Assembly (NCBI GenBank): GCA_020832055.1
Contig: JAFIFL010000013.1
Span: 1 to 33,662, forward strand
DNA length: 33,662 nucleotides
Reading direction: 5' to 3'
Origin: Gammaproteobacteria bacterium
Lineage (GTDB): Bacteria > Pseudomonadota > Gammaproteobacteria > Pseudomonadales > Azotimanducaceae
In this document: piece by piece, positions 16,472-25,697 of the stretch
How positions within the stretch are numbered: the stretch's first letter is position 1
Layout: each line of letters opens with the position of its first letter
Made by a program: the position numbers and the translations under genes
Notes under the pieces: generated by a model
What the model was told of the DNA's origin: nothing
Databases searched by the model: none
Seen by the model: the letters and a program-made list of their open reading frames with translations, nothing else

Positions 16472-17544
16472 GCGTCGCTCCCCGAATTCGATCCCGATGC
16501 GGGCAGGCGCAGGCGCGCCTCAGTGCCACGGGGTTCGCGCTGCAGCAGATCCAGTCTGGCGTTGTCGCCGTAAAGCCCCCGCAGCCGCTGGCGGATGTTG
16601 TCCAGTGCGATGCCCGAGCCGGCAGGCTGCTCCGGCAGCCCGACGCCATCATCGCGAACCCAAAGCAGCAGACTGTCACCCTCGCGTCTGGCCTGCACCT
16701 CCACGCTGCCCCCCTCGGGCAGAGGATCGACGCCGTGCTGCAGCGCATTCTCCACCAGCGGCTGCAGCAGCAGCGGGGGCAAGGCCAGTCCGCGCAGGCC
16801 GTCTGCCACGTCGATGCGCCAGTTCAACCGCGATCCCATGCGCACCGACGCGATGGCCAGATAGGCCTGGACCATCTCGAGTTCCTCGGCCAGCGTGCTC
16901 GACTGATGCCGGGTCCGCTGCAGGGACACCCGCAGCAGCCGCGTGAGCTGCTCGAGGACCCGTCCGGCCGCATCGGCATCCGTGCGCAGCAGTGCCAGCA
17001 CATTGGACAAGGTGTTAAACAGGAAATGGGGTTCGATCTGGGCCTGGAGCAGCCGCAATTCGGTTTCGATGACCGACTTCTCTCCCGCCAGCCGCTCGAG
17101 CTGCGCATCTCGCAGGGAGTCCCGCAGGTTCTCCACCGATGAGCCGAGGATGAAAAGCGTTGCGCCGAGCAAGCCGAACAGTCCCCCGAGCAGCAGAGAG
17201 CGCGGCTGCAGGATGTCGCTGACAGTGACCTGCCCCGTGAGCAGCCACTCCGACAGCATGTACCCGAGGAAGATGCCGGCGGGCACCGCGACCACCATGA
17301 CCGTGATCAGGGAGGCACGATCACCGAGCAGCCAACCGAGGCCCTCTGCGAGGCCATGAATACAAAAGCCGATGCACAGGGACACCACCAGCGCCGTCCA
17401 GAAGGGAAACGTGATGGCCAGAACCGCCGCCACACCCAAGCAGAACAGGCCCGTACCACCGAGCTCCAGCAGCACCCGCGGCAGTGATCGTCTGCGCCGA
17501 GACCGGACGACGCGTCCCAGATCCACCCTGTACCCGCTTCCCAA
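16468..17544 (-). CDS. LytS/AlgZ-type sensor histidine kinase
   Basis: A 358-residue membrane kinase. Residues about 25-135 form four hydrophobic helices in two pairs, followed by a coiled linker (138-168). The His_kinase domain has the phospho-acceptor H173 in QIEPHFLFNTLSN, and the ATPase part has the N-box LLQPLVENALQHGV near 258-271 and DDGVGLP near 299-305. It should phosphorylate the LytTR regulator, whose gene overlaps its 3' end. The start is TTG at 17544, supported by a GAGGGGGG ribosome-binding site five bases upstream inside the 33-base gap after the carotenoid-oxygenase gene; a GTG at 17526 is an alternative. The stimulus is unknown: there is no extracytoplasmic domain of any size. 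Confidence 0.92.
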   Translation of the reverse strand: MGSGYRVDLGRVVRSRRRRSLPRVLLELGGTGLFCLGVAAVLAITFPFWTALVVSLCIGFCIHGLAEGLGWLLGDRASLITVMVVAVPAGIFLGYMLSEWLLTGQVTVSDILQPRSLLLGGLFGLLGATLFILGSSVENLRDSLRDAQLERLAGEKSVIETELRLLQAQIEPHFLFNTLSNVLALLRTDADAAGRVLEQLTRLLRVSLQRTRHQSSTLAEELEMVQAYLAIASVRMGSRLNWRIDVADGLRGLALPPLLLQPLVENALQHGVDPLPEGGSVEVQARREGDSLLLWVRDDGVGLPEQPAGSGIALDNIRQRLRGLYGDNARLDLLQREPRGTEARLRLPASGSNSGSDA

Positions 17545-17577
17545 GTCACCCCCCTCGCCAGCGTTTCCGCCTGACGA

Positions 17578-19083
17578 TCATGCTGCCAGAAATCGCCCGT
17601 GCAGACCGAGGGGCAGGGCATAGGGCAAGCGGGCGCTGGCCACCGGTCCCGCGGCCACGTCATCGAGCCTGAAGACGTTGAGCAGGCTTCGACCCGCCGA
17701 CCAGTCCAGGGCCGTACCGACGATCCAGCGGGAGCCATCCGCGCCTTCCACCGGCAGGTGCTCTTCGGGCAGTTGGGTGTCCGGATAGCGCCAGCCGCTC
17801 CAGGTGCCGCCCCCGGTGTCGACAACGCAGACCTGATCGAGGCCGCGGTGGGGCGCCATGCGGTCGGCATCGCGGCCGAGCAGCACCACTTCCGGGTGCC
17901 GGGAGCCCACATGCCGCGGCAGGATTGCGGGGAACTCCACCAACCGGTCGTCCAGGGACTCCTCCCTGACCGTACCGGCCGCAAGGTCGATGCGATAGCG
18001 ATACCAGCGGGATGATGCCGCCGTCGCGTCTGCATCCACGCCGCGCATCAGATCGCGGAAGTGCTGCGTCATCAGACCCGGATCCGGCGCCCGCGCCGAC
18101 TCGAAGCGGATGACGCCAGCCCCGTCCTCGAAAGCGTTGGCATGATGGAAAATCCATTGGGCCGGCAGCTCCAGTTCCGCCGCCACTTCCAGGTCCGACT
18201 TCCTGATCACCAGCACGCGGGTGGCCCGCTGCGGGTCCCATTGCAGCCGGTCGATCAGGGCTCCCTCCCCATCGGCTGCCACGGCAAGCGGAGGCAGCAC
18301 CAACAGCAGATACCGGGCCGTGACCATGAAATCGTGGGGGATACCGATGCGCGGGACGTCCCGGACCACGCAACGGCGCAGCTGCTCGTCGGCACCGAAG
18401 TGCCACAGCACCAGCTTGTCGGCACCGGTCACGTAGCCGAAGTTCCAGAGCTGGCCATCGGGCTCCAGCCGCGGATGGGCCGAGAACGGCAGGCCCCGGG
18501 TCTCCGGCGAGAACGTCACCGGACCACGGGCGGCCAGAGTCTCGCCATCCAGCGCCCAGGGCGATCCTGCCTCCCACAGCGCCAGCAATCCTTCCTTGCG
18601 CGGCAGCACGCTGATGTTGGCCACATTGAGATCGTCAGCGCCGGTGACACCCTCCACCGACGGTGGGAGACTGCCGAATGCCGGCAGCAGCCGCCGCCCT
18701 GCGGCCCGCTCCCGGTCCAGCTTGCGGGTGGCCACCAGGCGGGCCTTGTGACGCACCTGCCCGCCACCCTCGAAGTGCCAGGCCTGGATGAGACCATCAC
18801 CATCGAAGAAGTGCCGGTAGCGCCAGCCACCAAGCTCCTGCAATCCGGGCCCGTTGCGATACAGCCGGCCGGCCAGTGCCGACGGCCACGCGCCCTCGAC
18901 TTCGGCTGTCGCCGAGTAGTCACGATCCTCGCAACCCAGATAGCCCAGCAGCCAGGGGCGCTCTTCGAGCGCAGCGGCGAATGCCGCCGACCAGGGGTCG
19001 CTGACGCCGGCGCCGACCCGCCCCGCCAGCGGCGCGAAGGCGGCGGCGGTGAGTGCCAGTTGCAGAAAATCTCTTCTTTGCAT
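17578..19083 (-). CDS. Carotenoid oxygenase family protein, Tat-exported
   Basis: The 501-residue enzyme belongs to the carotenoid cleavage / stilbene dioxygenase family: an iron(II) held by four histidines opens a double bond with O2. The four ligands are H203 (FSAHPRLE), H250 (IPHDFMVT), H313 or H314 (FHHANAFED) and H495 (LGLHGRF). A twin-arginine signal opens the protein (MQRRDFLQLALTAAAFAPLAG), so it probably folds with iron inside the cell before export. The second ATG of ATGGACATG is chosen because GGGAGG abuts the first but stands six bases from the second. The DUF2141 gene ends 46 bases upstream. The substrate may be a carotenoid, apocarotenal or stilbene-type phenolic; sequence does not decide. 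Confidence 0.9.
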   Translation of the reverse strand: MQRRDFLQLALTAAAFAPLAGRVGAGVSDPWSAAFAAALEERPWLLGYLGCEDRDYSATAEVEGAWPSALAGRLYRNGPGLQELGGWRYRHFFDGDGLIQAWHFEGGGQVRHKARLVATRKLDRERAAGRRLLPAFGSLPPSVEGVTGADDLNVANISVLPRKEGLLALWEAGSPWALDGETLAARGPVTFSPETRGLPFSAHPRLEPDGQLWNFGYVTGADKLVLWHFGADEQLRRCVVRDVPRIGIPHDFMVTARYLLLVLPPLAVAADGEGALIDRLQWDPQRATRVLVIRKSDLEVAAELELPAQWIFHHANAFEDGAGVIRFESARAPDPGLMTQHFRDLMRGVDADATAASSRWYRYRIDLAAGTVREESLDDRLVEFPAILPRHVGSRHPEVVLLGRDADRMAPHRGLDQVCVVDTGGGTWSGWRYPDTQLPEEHLPVEGADGSRWIVGTALDWSAGRSLLNVFRLDDVAAGPVASARLPYALPLGLHGRFLAA

Positions 19084-19129
19084 GTCCATCCTCCCGGTCC
19101 GGTCCCTTCCTGTTCGATCCGTGCCCCCA

Positions 19130-19600
19130 TCAATGCACAAGGGTCATGCGCAGCACTGCGCCATCGGCACCGATGTCCAAGATCATGTCGGCCACTTTCG
19201 GTGGCCCGAAGCGTCCGCGGGCGTCGTTGGACACGCCCCAGGGTTCCTGCGGCATGCCGACGAGGTTGGTGGCCATCTCACCGTCGCCGTCGAGATCGTG
19301 ATGGACCCTGGCGAGGTACCGGCCGCTGACGAAGTCATACAGGGTGGCCCGGGTCTGCGGCGCGGCCGGCGGCAGCATCAGCGCCGCCACGGCTTCGCCC
19401 TCCTTGCCGTCCTCGGTGACCGCGAGGATCTGAATGCGCAGCACACCGGCACCGCTGCGGACATCGTCGATGACGATGGCCACTTCGGCCGCGCTGGCGG
19501 CCCTGAGTGCACTGAGGCTGAGCAGGAGCACGACGGTGGCCGTCGCAATGGTCCCGGCAGCGGTGCGACAGCCGCGCAGGATGATGAGATCGAGATTCAT
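19130..19600 (-). CDS. DUF2141 secreted protein
   Basis: A 156-residue protein with an N-terminal hydrophobic signal (residues about 14-38, ending SALRAASAAE). The mature part carries the DUF2141 hallmark: HHDLDGDGEMATNLVGMPQE followed by PWGVSNDARGRFGPPKVADM (residues about 99-138). DUF2141 proteins are small beta-rich periplasmic or surface proteins of unknown function, often encoded close to carotenoid genes in other bacteria; here the next gene is a carotenoid-oxygenase-family enzyme, which fits. The ATG is preceded by GGAGGAG. A 142-base gap with a GC hairpin separates it from the protease gene upstream, so it may have its own promoter, though none is clear. Confidence 0.88.
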   Translation of the reverse strand: MNLDLIILRGCRTAAGTIATATVVLLLSLSALRAASAAEVAIVIDDVRSGAGVLRIQILAVTEDGKEGEAVAALMLPPAAPQTRATLYDFVSGRYLARVHHDLDGDGEMATNLVGMPQEPWGVSNDARGRFGPPKVADMILDIGADGAVLRMTLVH

Positions 19601-19702
19601 GGCTCCTCCACTTCAGCGATGAACTGAAGCGGACCATGGCGCGGGGACAGGCGGCTGCCCAGCGTGCTGCGACGAATGCGCCGCCAGCGGGTACGACTCT
19701 GT

Positions 19703-19732
19703 GCCGGCGGCGACGGACGTGGCGCCGCCGGC
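19703..19732 (-). terminator. GC-rich hairpin after the degQ-like gene
   Basis: GCCGGCGGCG (19703-19712) and CGCCGCCGGC (19723-19732) form a perfect 10-bp stem with a 10-base loop. It begins 10 bases past the stop codon of the DegQ-like protease in the direction of transcription. No U-run follows, so termination may need Rho or be partial, and the DUF2141 gene may still be read through. Confidence 0.55.
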
Positions 19733-19742
19733 CAAGCCCGTG

Positions 19743-21128
19743 TCAGCGCAGGCGGACCTGATAGAACTGCCCTTCCCGCCAGATCCGCAGCACTGGACTG
19801 CGCGGGGACAGCTTGATGCCCTGGGTGAGATCGGAGAGATTGCGGCTGGTACGCTGATTGGCCGAGACGACGATGTCACCGGCGCGCAGGCCGTTGCGCC
19901 AGGCGCGACTGCCCTCCGTGACCTCGAGCAGGGCAACGCCGGCCGCCACTTCGCGTTCGGTGCCGCCGCGATGGTTCTGCAGCAGGGCGCCGCTGAGCAA
20001 GGGATGCAGGCGCTGCCCAGCGACCTTCTCGAACTGATCCTCGGGCACATCGACCCGGACGACCTTGCGGCGGCCGTCCCGGACGTACTCGATCTCCACG
20101 CTGTCGCCGACCATGATCACCGCCGCCCGGGCGCGGAAGTCGGTGGCATTGCGCAGGGGGCGCTCACCGAGACGGACCAGCACGTCACCGAGTTCCAGTC
20201 CGGCTGCGGCAGCGGGCGAATCGACATCCACACCGGTGACCACCACCCCATCGCGCTGGTCGATGCCGAAGGCCTGGGCCAGTTCCACGTTCAATCCCTG
20301 GATCTGCAAGCCGAGATGACCCCGGCGGACCTCACCGTGGGCGATGAGCTCAGCCATGATGGCCCGGGCCATGTTCGCCGGAATGGCGAAGCCGATCCCG
20401 ACATTGCCACCAGCGGGCGCAATGATGGCGGTGTTGATGCCCACCAGTTCGCCCCGCAGATTCACCAGGGCGCCACCAGAATTGCCGGGATTGATGGACG
20501 CATCGGTCTGGATGAAGTCCTCATAGCCCTCCACGCCCAGACCGCTGCGGCCGATGGCCGAAACGATACCCGACGTGACCGTCTGACCGAGGCCGAAGGG
20601 ATTGCCGATGGCGACCACGAAATCCCCCACCCGCAGACTCGCGGAGTCGGCAAAGCGGGCCGCCGCTTCCGCAGCCAGTTCGTCGGCATCGATCTTGAGT
20701 ACCGCCAGATCCACCTGGGCATCCGCCCCCACCAGGGTCGCCTCCAGGGTGCGGCCGTCAGCCAGGGTGACGGTGATTTCGTCGGCACGACTGACCACGT
20801 GGTCGTTGGTGAGGATGTAACCCTTCGCCGCGTCGACAATGACCCCGGAACCGGCGCTGCGGGTGCGCCGATAGCGCTGCTCCTGGCTCGGCAAATCGAA
20901 GAAGCGGCGGAAGAAAGGATCATCGAACAGCGGATTGCGCACCTCGACGTTGGTGAACGTGGCGATGTTCACCACCGCCGGCGTGACCCGCTCCATCATG
21001 GGCGCTAGGCTCGGCATCGGCTCGCCGTCACCGAGCATGGCCGGCAGCTGGCCTGTTGCTGGGATCGTCAGCATCATGAGCACGCCGACCCACACCCATG
21101 ACTGTCGCTTCATTGCCATCCCGGTCAT
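19743..21128 (-). CDS. degQ: DegP/DegQ-type periplasmic serine protease
   Basis: A 461-residue HtrA-family protease/chaperone for misfolded envelope proteins. After a signal peptide (MKRQSWVWVGVLMMLTIPATG region) come a trypsin-like domain with triad H110 (TNDHVV), D140 (VDLAVLKID) and S217 (NPGNSGGALV), then two PDZ domains (about 260-350 and 375-455, the latter with GLRAGDIV). Size and two PDZ domains fit DegQ/MucD better than single-PDZ DegS. The start overlaps the stop of the MFS gene in an ATGA junction (21125-21128), so the 68 residues of the longer upstream frame are rejected. Coupling to a transporter is unusual. The symbol is by family only; degP or mucD would be equally fair. Confidence 0.9.
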   Translation of the reverse strand: MTGMAMKRQSWVWVGVLMMLTIPATGQLPAMLGDGEPMPSLAPMMERVTPAVVNIATFTNVEVRNPLFDDPFFRRFFDLPSQEQRYRRTRSAGSGVIVDAAKGYILTNDHVVSRADEITVTLADGRTLEATLVGADAQVDLAVLKIDADELAAEAAARFADSASLRVGDFVVAIGNPFGLGQTVTSGIVSAIGRSGLGVEGYEDFIQTDASINPGNSGGALVNLRGELVGINTAIIAPAGGNVGIGFAIPANMARAIMAELIAHGEVRRGHLGLQIQGLNVELAQAFGIDQRDGVVVTGVDVDSPAAAAGLELGDVLVRLGERPLRNATDFRARAAVIMVGDSVEIEYVRDGRRKVVRVDVPEDQFEKVAGQRLHPLLSGALLQNHRGGTEREVAAGVALLEVTEGSRAWRNGLRAGDIVVSANQRTSRNLSDLTQGIKLSPRSPVLRIWREGQFYQVRLR

Positions 21129-22363
21129 CCTGCCCCATCCATCTGTCTGCGCTGCATTGCATCCTCCTGCAGAACTGTCGGCAGCTCCGGCACCCGCGCG
21201 AAGACCACCAGCAACCAGCCTGTGAGCGAGGCTCCCGCGGCCACCGCGAAGCTCAACCGGTAGCCGCCGTGCAGATCGTAGAGCACGCCGATCAGCAGGG
21301 GTCCTGCGGCTACGCCAAGGGTCGTGACCCACTGGCTGAGTGAAAAAATCCTGCCGTAGTCACGCACCCCGAATACCTCGGCCAACAGCAGGGGCTGCAG
21401 CATCAGCAGGTTGCCCACGGTGAGTCCGAACAGCAGCGCACCCCCGAGAATACCGACACCCCCCGGCATCAGGGCCAGCACCAGCATGGACGCGCTCTGC
21501 GCCACAAGGCAGAGCAGGGCAAACCGCCGCGTATCCACCCGCATCAGCAGCCAGCCACCGGCAAAGCGGCCGATGATGCTCGCCATGGCCATCAGCGACA
21601 CCGCCTTGGCACCCAGTGCGGTGTCGACCCGGGTCGCCGCCAGGTTGAACAGATGGGCAATGCCCCCCACCTGGGCCAGCATGGCCAGCACCCAGGCCGC
21701 CGTCACCAGCTTGAAGAAACGACTGCGCACCGCAGCGCCGTAGTGCCAACCCGATGCCGGCACCGGGACGCCCTCGGCGTTTCGCACCACCGGCGGGTGG
21801 CCTCGTACCACCAGCAGCGTCACCGGTACGATGCCGAGGAACCACAGCCATGCCAGTCTCGGCATGGCCACTTCCAGCCCGAGATTGCCGATCAGGGCCG
21901 CCGAGGCCGGCGTCAGCAGCACGCCGCCGACGGACAGCCCCGTGGAGGCCACCGACAGGGCGATGGAACGCCGCTCATCGAACCAGCGGGTCACCAGGGT
22001 CGTGGCCGGAACCAGCGACACCATGGCATGTCCGACACCGAACACCGCATAGACCAGGTACAGCTGCCACAGTTCCCGGACCTGCGGCAGCGCCGACAGC
22101 GCCAGGGCGCCGACGACGCCCCCGAGCGCGATGGTCCAGCGCGGATCAAAGCGGCCGATCAACCTGCCGGCGAGCAGCCCGCCGAAACCACTGGCCACGA
22201 AGAACAGGGCCGTAGCGCTCGAGACGATGCCTACCGGAAAACCGTGCGCATCGACCAGCGCATTCATGTAAACCGACAGGTTGTAGAACGCGAGACCGGA
22301 CGCCATGGTGAGCATGACGAACAGCGCTGCGACGACGTACCAGCCGTAGTAGATGCGTGGCAT
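21125..22363 (-). CDS. MFS transporter (monocarboxylate / oxalate-formate type)
   Basis: A 412-residue major facilitator with twelve predicted helices in two six-helix halves. It opens with YYGWYVVAALFVMLT, the start typical of monocarboxylate/oxalate:formate antiporter-like MFS proteins, and has the loop 2-3 motif GLLAGRLIGRFDPR near residues 60-73. Such carriers move small organic acids across the inner membrane; the actual substrate is unknown. The ATG at 22363 is chosen because CGGGGGAG lies just upstream; the 28 extra residues of the longer frame have no coding character. It lies 95 bases after the BLUF gene on the same strand and overlaps the DegQ-like gene by four bases. Confidence 0.9.
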   Translation of the reverse strand: MPRIYYGWYVVAALFVMLTMASGLAFYNLSVYMNALVDAHGFPVGIVSSATALFFVASGFGGLLAGRLIGRFDPRWTIALGGVVGALALSALPQVRELWQLYLVYAVFGVGHAMVSLVPATTLVTRWFDERRSIALSVASTGLSVGGVLLTPASAALIGNLGLEVAMPRLAWLWFLGIVPVTLLVVRGHPPVVRNAEGVPVPASGWHYGAAVRSRFFKLVTAAWVLAMLAQVGGIAHLFNLAATRVDTALGAKAVSLMAMASIIGRFAGGWLLMRVDTRRFALLCLVAQSASMLVLALMPGGVGILGGALLFGLTVGNLLMLQPLLLAEVFGVRDYGRIFSLSQWVTTLGVAAGPLLIGVLYDLHGGYRLSFAVAAGASLTGWLLVVFARVPELPTVLQEDAMQRRQMDGAG

Positions 22364-22458
22364 GACACTCCCCCGCCCGAGCGCTGATCCGAGGGGCGCC
22401 ACCATGCCCGAGTTTGAACACGCGCGGAAGGCTCCCGGCGCCGGCACCGAAGATCGAA

Positions 22459-22905
22459 TCAGAGCGTCAGCAGGGCGGCCTGCTCGGGAGTCCGGAAGTG
22501 ACTGAACAGATCGAAGAACTCCAGCGCTTCCCGCAGACCGAGCTGCCGGCTGCCGGTGACGTCACGGATCAGGCCACGCAGCTCACTGGTATCGAGGTGC
22601 ACCGGTGCGGCAAGATTCGCGCAGCCCATGCAGGTCTGTGGGAAGTGACGCTCGGCAACGGATTCGTGCAACAGCAGCCGCAGACCGTGATGGCGATCAT
22701 CGATCTCGATGGCGGCCATCAGCGCGCCGAGGACCTCGGCTTCCGCTTCGAGGATCTGGGCGAAAGACACCCCGTCGAACACCAGAAATCCGCTCACATG
22801 ACGCCGGAAATTGTTCTCCCGCGCGCGACGAAGGATCTGCTTCAAGTCTTTCAGTGACAGCCCGGGACGGGCCTCACTGACGTAGGCCAGGGTCATCAGC
22901 GCCAT
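22459..22905 (-). CDS. BLUF domain protein 1 (blue-light sensor using FAD)
   Basis: A 148-residue short BLUF protein: one flavin-binding domain of about 95 residues plus a C-terminal helical cap. Counting from MALM, the photocycle residues Y8 (LAYVSEA), N32 (ARENNF) and Q50 (FAQILE) are conserved and line up with Y21, N45 and Q63 of AppA. The semi-conserved Trp position (AppA W104) is T91, while M93 (AppA M106) is kept; two cysteines (C92, C95) flank it. With no output domain, it should act by light-dependent protein contact. It sits upstream of the MFS-DegQ genes on the same strand and diverges from malate synthase. A weak AAGGA site precedes the ATG. Confidence 0.9.
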   Translation of the reverse strand: MALMTLAYVSEARPGLSLKDLKQILRRARENNFRRHVSGFLVFDGVSFAQILEAEAEVLGALMAAIEIDDRHHGLRLLLHESVAERHFPQTCMGCANLAAPVHLDTSELRGLIRDVTGSRQLGLREALEFFDLFSHFRTPEQAALLTL

Positions 22906-23505
22906 GGTCGGTGTCCTTGTGCGCCACAGCACGTGGCCGGACAGCAGGCGGTACGCATCCGCGCCGGGCGCTTTCCGGATGCTGATCGGACCTTACTCCG
23001 CCCCCCTCTTCAGTGCAAAGACCCGGACCAGGGCCAGGATGCAGCCGAAATCCCATCCCCACAGGGCAAGAACCCGGACTGGCTTCAAACCGGTCGTGCC
23101 TCCGGCCAGCACGGCAGGTCCTTTCACTGGCTTGTGCAAGACCAGGACAGGCCAGCCTGTCGGGGCGACCCTGGAGCCCGTACTGGCCGGACGCGCTGGC
23201 ACGGGATCGTTGGCACCCGCGGGAGCACTTCACGTCCTCGGACCGGAAACGTACCTGCCAGCACGGATCCAGGGTCATTGACTGGCCATCCCATCCTCGA
23301 AAACCAGGCGCGAGGGCCGACTGCAGCAGCCATATTGCGACAGGCGCGCGATCGCAGCCATCAGGTGAACCCCTGATCCGCACTCAGGGGCCGCCCCCAG
23401 CGAGTCTTGCGTCCGAAGCCGCCGCTGGCCAAGATGACCGCCCCCTGAACGACCGGCGGCCACAGCCTGCGGCGCCGCCAGCCTCGACGAGGAGTCGGTA
23501 TTGCG
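22906..23505. other. Long divergent intergenic region, BLUF 1 / malate synthase
   Basis: Six hundred bases without a convincing gene. It includes a perfect hairpin (23370-23390) and several loosely similar GACCxGGACxxGGCC-type words around 23010-23150 that are too degenerate to call a repeat. Open frames here look like chance high-GC frames. I see no clear sigma-70 or sigma-54 promoter, although two promoters are needed. Confidence 0.5.
23370..23390. other. Hairpin in the malate synthase leader region
   Basis: CCCCTGA (23370-23376) and TCAGGGG (23384-23390) form a perfect 7-bp stem with a 7-base loop, 115 bases before the malate synthase start codon. It could be an operator or a leader RNA structure; no T-run follows. 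Confidence 0.4.
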
Positions 23506-25689
23506 ATGAACGATCATGTCGAAGTCCATGGCCTGAAGGTGGCCCGTGCCCTGCACCTGCTGGTGGCGGAGCAGATCGCCCCTGGCACCGGCGTCGCCGC
23601 CGATGACGTCTGGGCCGGGCTGGCGGAGATTCTCCGAGACCTGGGGCCGCGCAACCGGGCGCTGCTGGACCATCGCGACGAACTTCAGGGCCAGATCGAC
23701 AGCTGGCTTGCAGCCGATCCTGCCCGCGCCCTGGACCCGGCGGCCCAGAAGTCCTTTCTCACCGGGATCGGCTATCTGGTACCCGAGGGCGACAGCTTCG
23801 AGGTGACCACGACCAACGTGGATGCCGAGATCGCCGCGATCGCCGGGCCGCAGCTCGTGGTCCCGGTGGACAACGCCCGCTATGCCCTGAATGCCGCCAA
23901 CGCGCGCTGGGGCAGTCTCTATGACGCCTTCTACGGTACTGATGTGATTGCGGAAGAACCCGGAATCGAAAAGGGTCGCGGCTACAACCCGGCCCGGGGC
24001 GAGCGAGTCATCGATCGCGCCAATGCCTTCCTGGACGCGACCTTCCCGCTGGCAGCCGGATCCTGGAAGGAGGTGACCCGCCTCAGCGTCGGCAGCGGCA
24101 AGCTCGTCCTCGACCGCAGCGATGCCGGCCCGACGACCCTGGCCGACGCCAGCGCTTTTGCCGGCTTCCGCGAGCGCGACGGTGTGCTGACGAACGTTCT
24201 GCTCGGCCACCACGGCCTGCATGCGGACATCCTCATCGACCCCGAGCACCCCATCGGCCGACAGCACCCGGCAGGCGTCAAGGACGTGGCGCTGGAGTCC
24301 GCCTTGAGCACCATCATGGATTGCGAGGACTCGGTGGCGGCGGTGGATGCCGCCGACAAGGTCACGGTCTATGCCAACTGGAACGGCATCATGCGCGGGA
24401 CCCTGTCCACGTCGCTGGCCAAGGACGGGCAGGCCATCGAGCGCAGGCTCAACCCGGACCGGGTTTACACCGCGCCGGACGGCTCGGAGAAGGTACTCCA
24501 CGGCCGCTCCCTGCTGCTCGTCCGCAACGTCGGCCCCCACGTCTACACCGACATGGTGACCACCGCCGACGGTGAACCGGTCCCCGAGACTTTCGTCGAC
24601 GGCATGATCACGGCGCTGGCGGCCATGCACGACCTGAAGGGTACGGGCCCGATCCGCAACAGTCGGACAGGCAGCGTCTACATCGTCAAGCCCAAGCAGC
24701 ACGGTCCGGACGAAGTGGCCTTGTCGGTGGAACTGTTCGGGCGCATCGAGGACGTCCTCGGCCTGCCGCGCAACACCCTGAAGATCGGCATCATGGACGA
24801 GGAGCGCCGCACCACCGTCAACCTCGCACAGTGCATCCGGGCCGCCAGCGAGCGCGTGATCTTCATCAACACCGGCTTCCTCGACCGCACCGGTGACGAG
24901 ATCCACACCCACATGAAGGCCGGCGCCGTGGTGCCCAAGCCCGAAATCAAGGGCGCGGTCTGGATCAAGGCCTACGAGGACTGGAACGTGGACATCGGGC
25001 TGGCCTGCGGGCTGGCTGGTCGTGCCCAGATCGGCAAGGGCATGTGGGCCATGCCCGACGAAATGGCCGCCATGCTCGAAGCCAAGATCGCCCACCCCAA
25101 GGCCGGGGCCAACTGCGCCTGGGTGCCCTCCCCCACCGCCGCCACCCTCCACGCCCTGCACTATCATCAGGTGGACGTACGCGCACGGCAGAGGGAACTG
25201 GCCGGTCGGCAGCGGGCCAGCCTGGATGATCTGCTGACGCCGCCGCTGCTCGGCGATCGCAAGCTTGACCCCGAAACCATCCAGCAGGATCTCGACAACA
25301 ACGCCCAGGCCATCCTCGGCTACGTCGTCCGCTGGGTGGAACAGGGCGTGGGGTGCTCCAAGGTGCCGGACATCAACGACGTCGGCCTCATGGAGGACCG
25401 CGCCACGTTGCGCATCGCCAGCCAGCACATCGCCAACTGGATGCTGCACGGCATCGTCGACAAGCAGCAGGTGGTAGAGACCATGCAGCGCATGGCCGCC
25501 GTGGTGGATCGTCAGAACGCCGGTGACGACGCCTATCGCAACATGGCGCCGGATTTCGAGCAGTCGGTGGCCTATCAGGCCGCCATGGATCTCATCTTCG
25601 ATGGGGTCAGGGAGCCCAACGGCTACACGGAGCCCACGCTCATGCGCCGCCGCAGGGAGTTCAAGGCCAGGCTAGCGGCCAAGGGCTGA
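23506..25689 (+). CDS. glcB: Malate synthase G
   Basis: The 727-residue enzyme condenses glyoxylate with acetyl-CoA to malate in the cytoplasm, completing the glyoxylate shunt or glycolate use. Length is that of isoform G (about 720-740), not isoform A (about 530). Key residues are in place: R340 in LLLVRNVG, the Mg ligands E432 (GIMDEERR) and D460 (GFLDRTGDE), and the catalytic base D631 in [22 protein letters not shown] precedes it. The start ATG follows a GACGAGGAG-type site. No isocitrate lyase or glycolate oxidase gene lies in the window. It is followed by a hairpin array and then a signalling operon on the same strand. Repeat-free, codon use like neighbours. Confidence 0.97.
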   Translation: MNDHVEVHGLKVARALHLLVAEQIAPGTGVAADDVWAGLAEILRDLGPRNRALLDHRDELQGQIDSWLAADPARALDPAAQKSFLTGIGYLVPEGDSFEVTTTNVDAEIAAIAGPQLVVPVDNARYALNAANARWGSLYDAFYGTDVIAEEPGIEKGRGYNPARGERVIDRANAFLDATFPLAAGSWKEVTRLSVGSGKLVLDRSDAGPTTLADASAFAGFRERDGVLTNVLLGHHGLHADILIDPEHPIGRQHPAGVKDVALESALSTIMDCEDSVAAVDAADKVTVYANWNGIMRGTLSTSLAKDGQAIERRLNPDRVYTAPDGSEKVLHGRSLLLVRNVGPHVYTDMVTTADGEPVPETFVDGMITALAAMHDLKGTGPIRNSRTGSVYIVKPKQHGPDEVALSVELFGRIEDVLGLPRNTLKIGIMDEERRTTVNLAQCIRAASERVIFINTGFLDRTGDEIHTHMKAGAVVPKPEIKGAVWIKAYEDWNVDIGLACGLAGRAQIGKGMWAMPDEMAAMLEAKIAHPKAGANCAWVPSPTAATLHALHYHQVDVRARQRELAGRQRASLDDLLTPPLLGDRKLDPETIQQDLDNNAQAILGYVVRWVEQGVGCSKVPDINDVGLMEDRATLRIASQHIANWMLHGIVDKQQVVETMQRMAAVVDRQNAGDDAYRNMAPDFEQSVAYQAAMDLIFDGVREPNGYTEPTLMRRRREFKARLAAKG

Positions 25690-25697
25690 GCCGTGGG

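Noticed and set aside
14387..16573. 728-codon plus-strand frame
   Set aside because: Runs across two real minus-strand genes and the gap between them; composition is Arg/Gln/His rich and no family is recognisable.
21129..21332. Longer N-terminus for the DegQ-like protease
   Set aside because: It would overlap the MFS gene by 200 bases and bury the signal peptide; the ATGA junction at 21128 fits better.
23000..23160. Repeated GACCxGGACxxGGCC-like words as a tandem repeat
   Set aside because: The words differ too much in sequence and spacing to define a unit.
23185..23220. TGGCAC words as a sigma-54 promoter
   Set aside because: No GC element (TTGCA/T) at the required five-base spacing.
23275..25449. 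724-codon open frame antisense to malate synthase
   Set aside because: The plus-strand frame has all malate synthase G motifs, so the opposite frame is a shadow.
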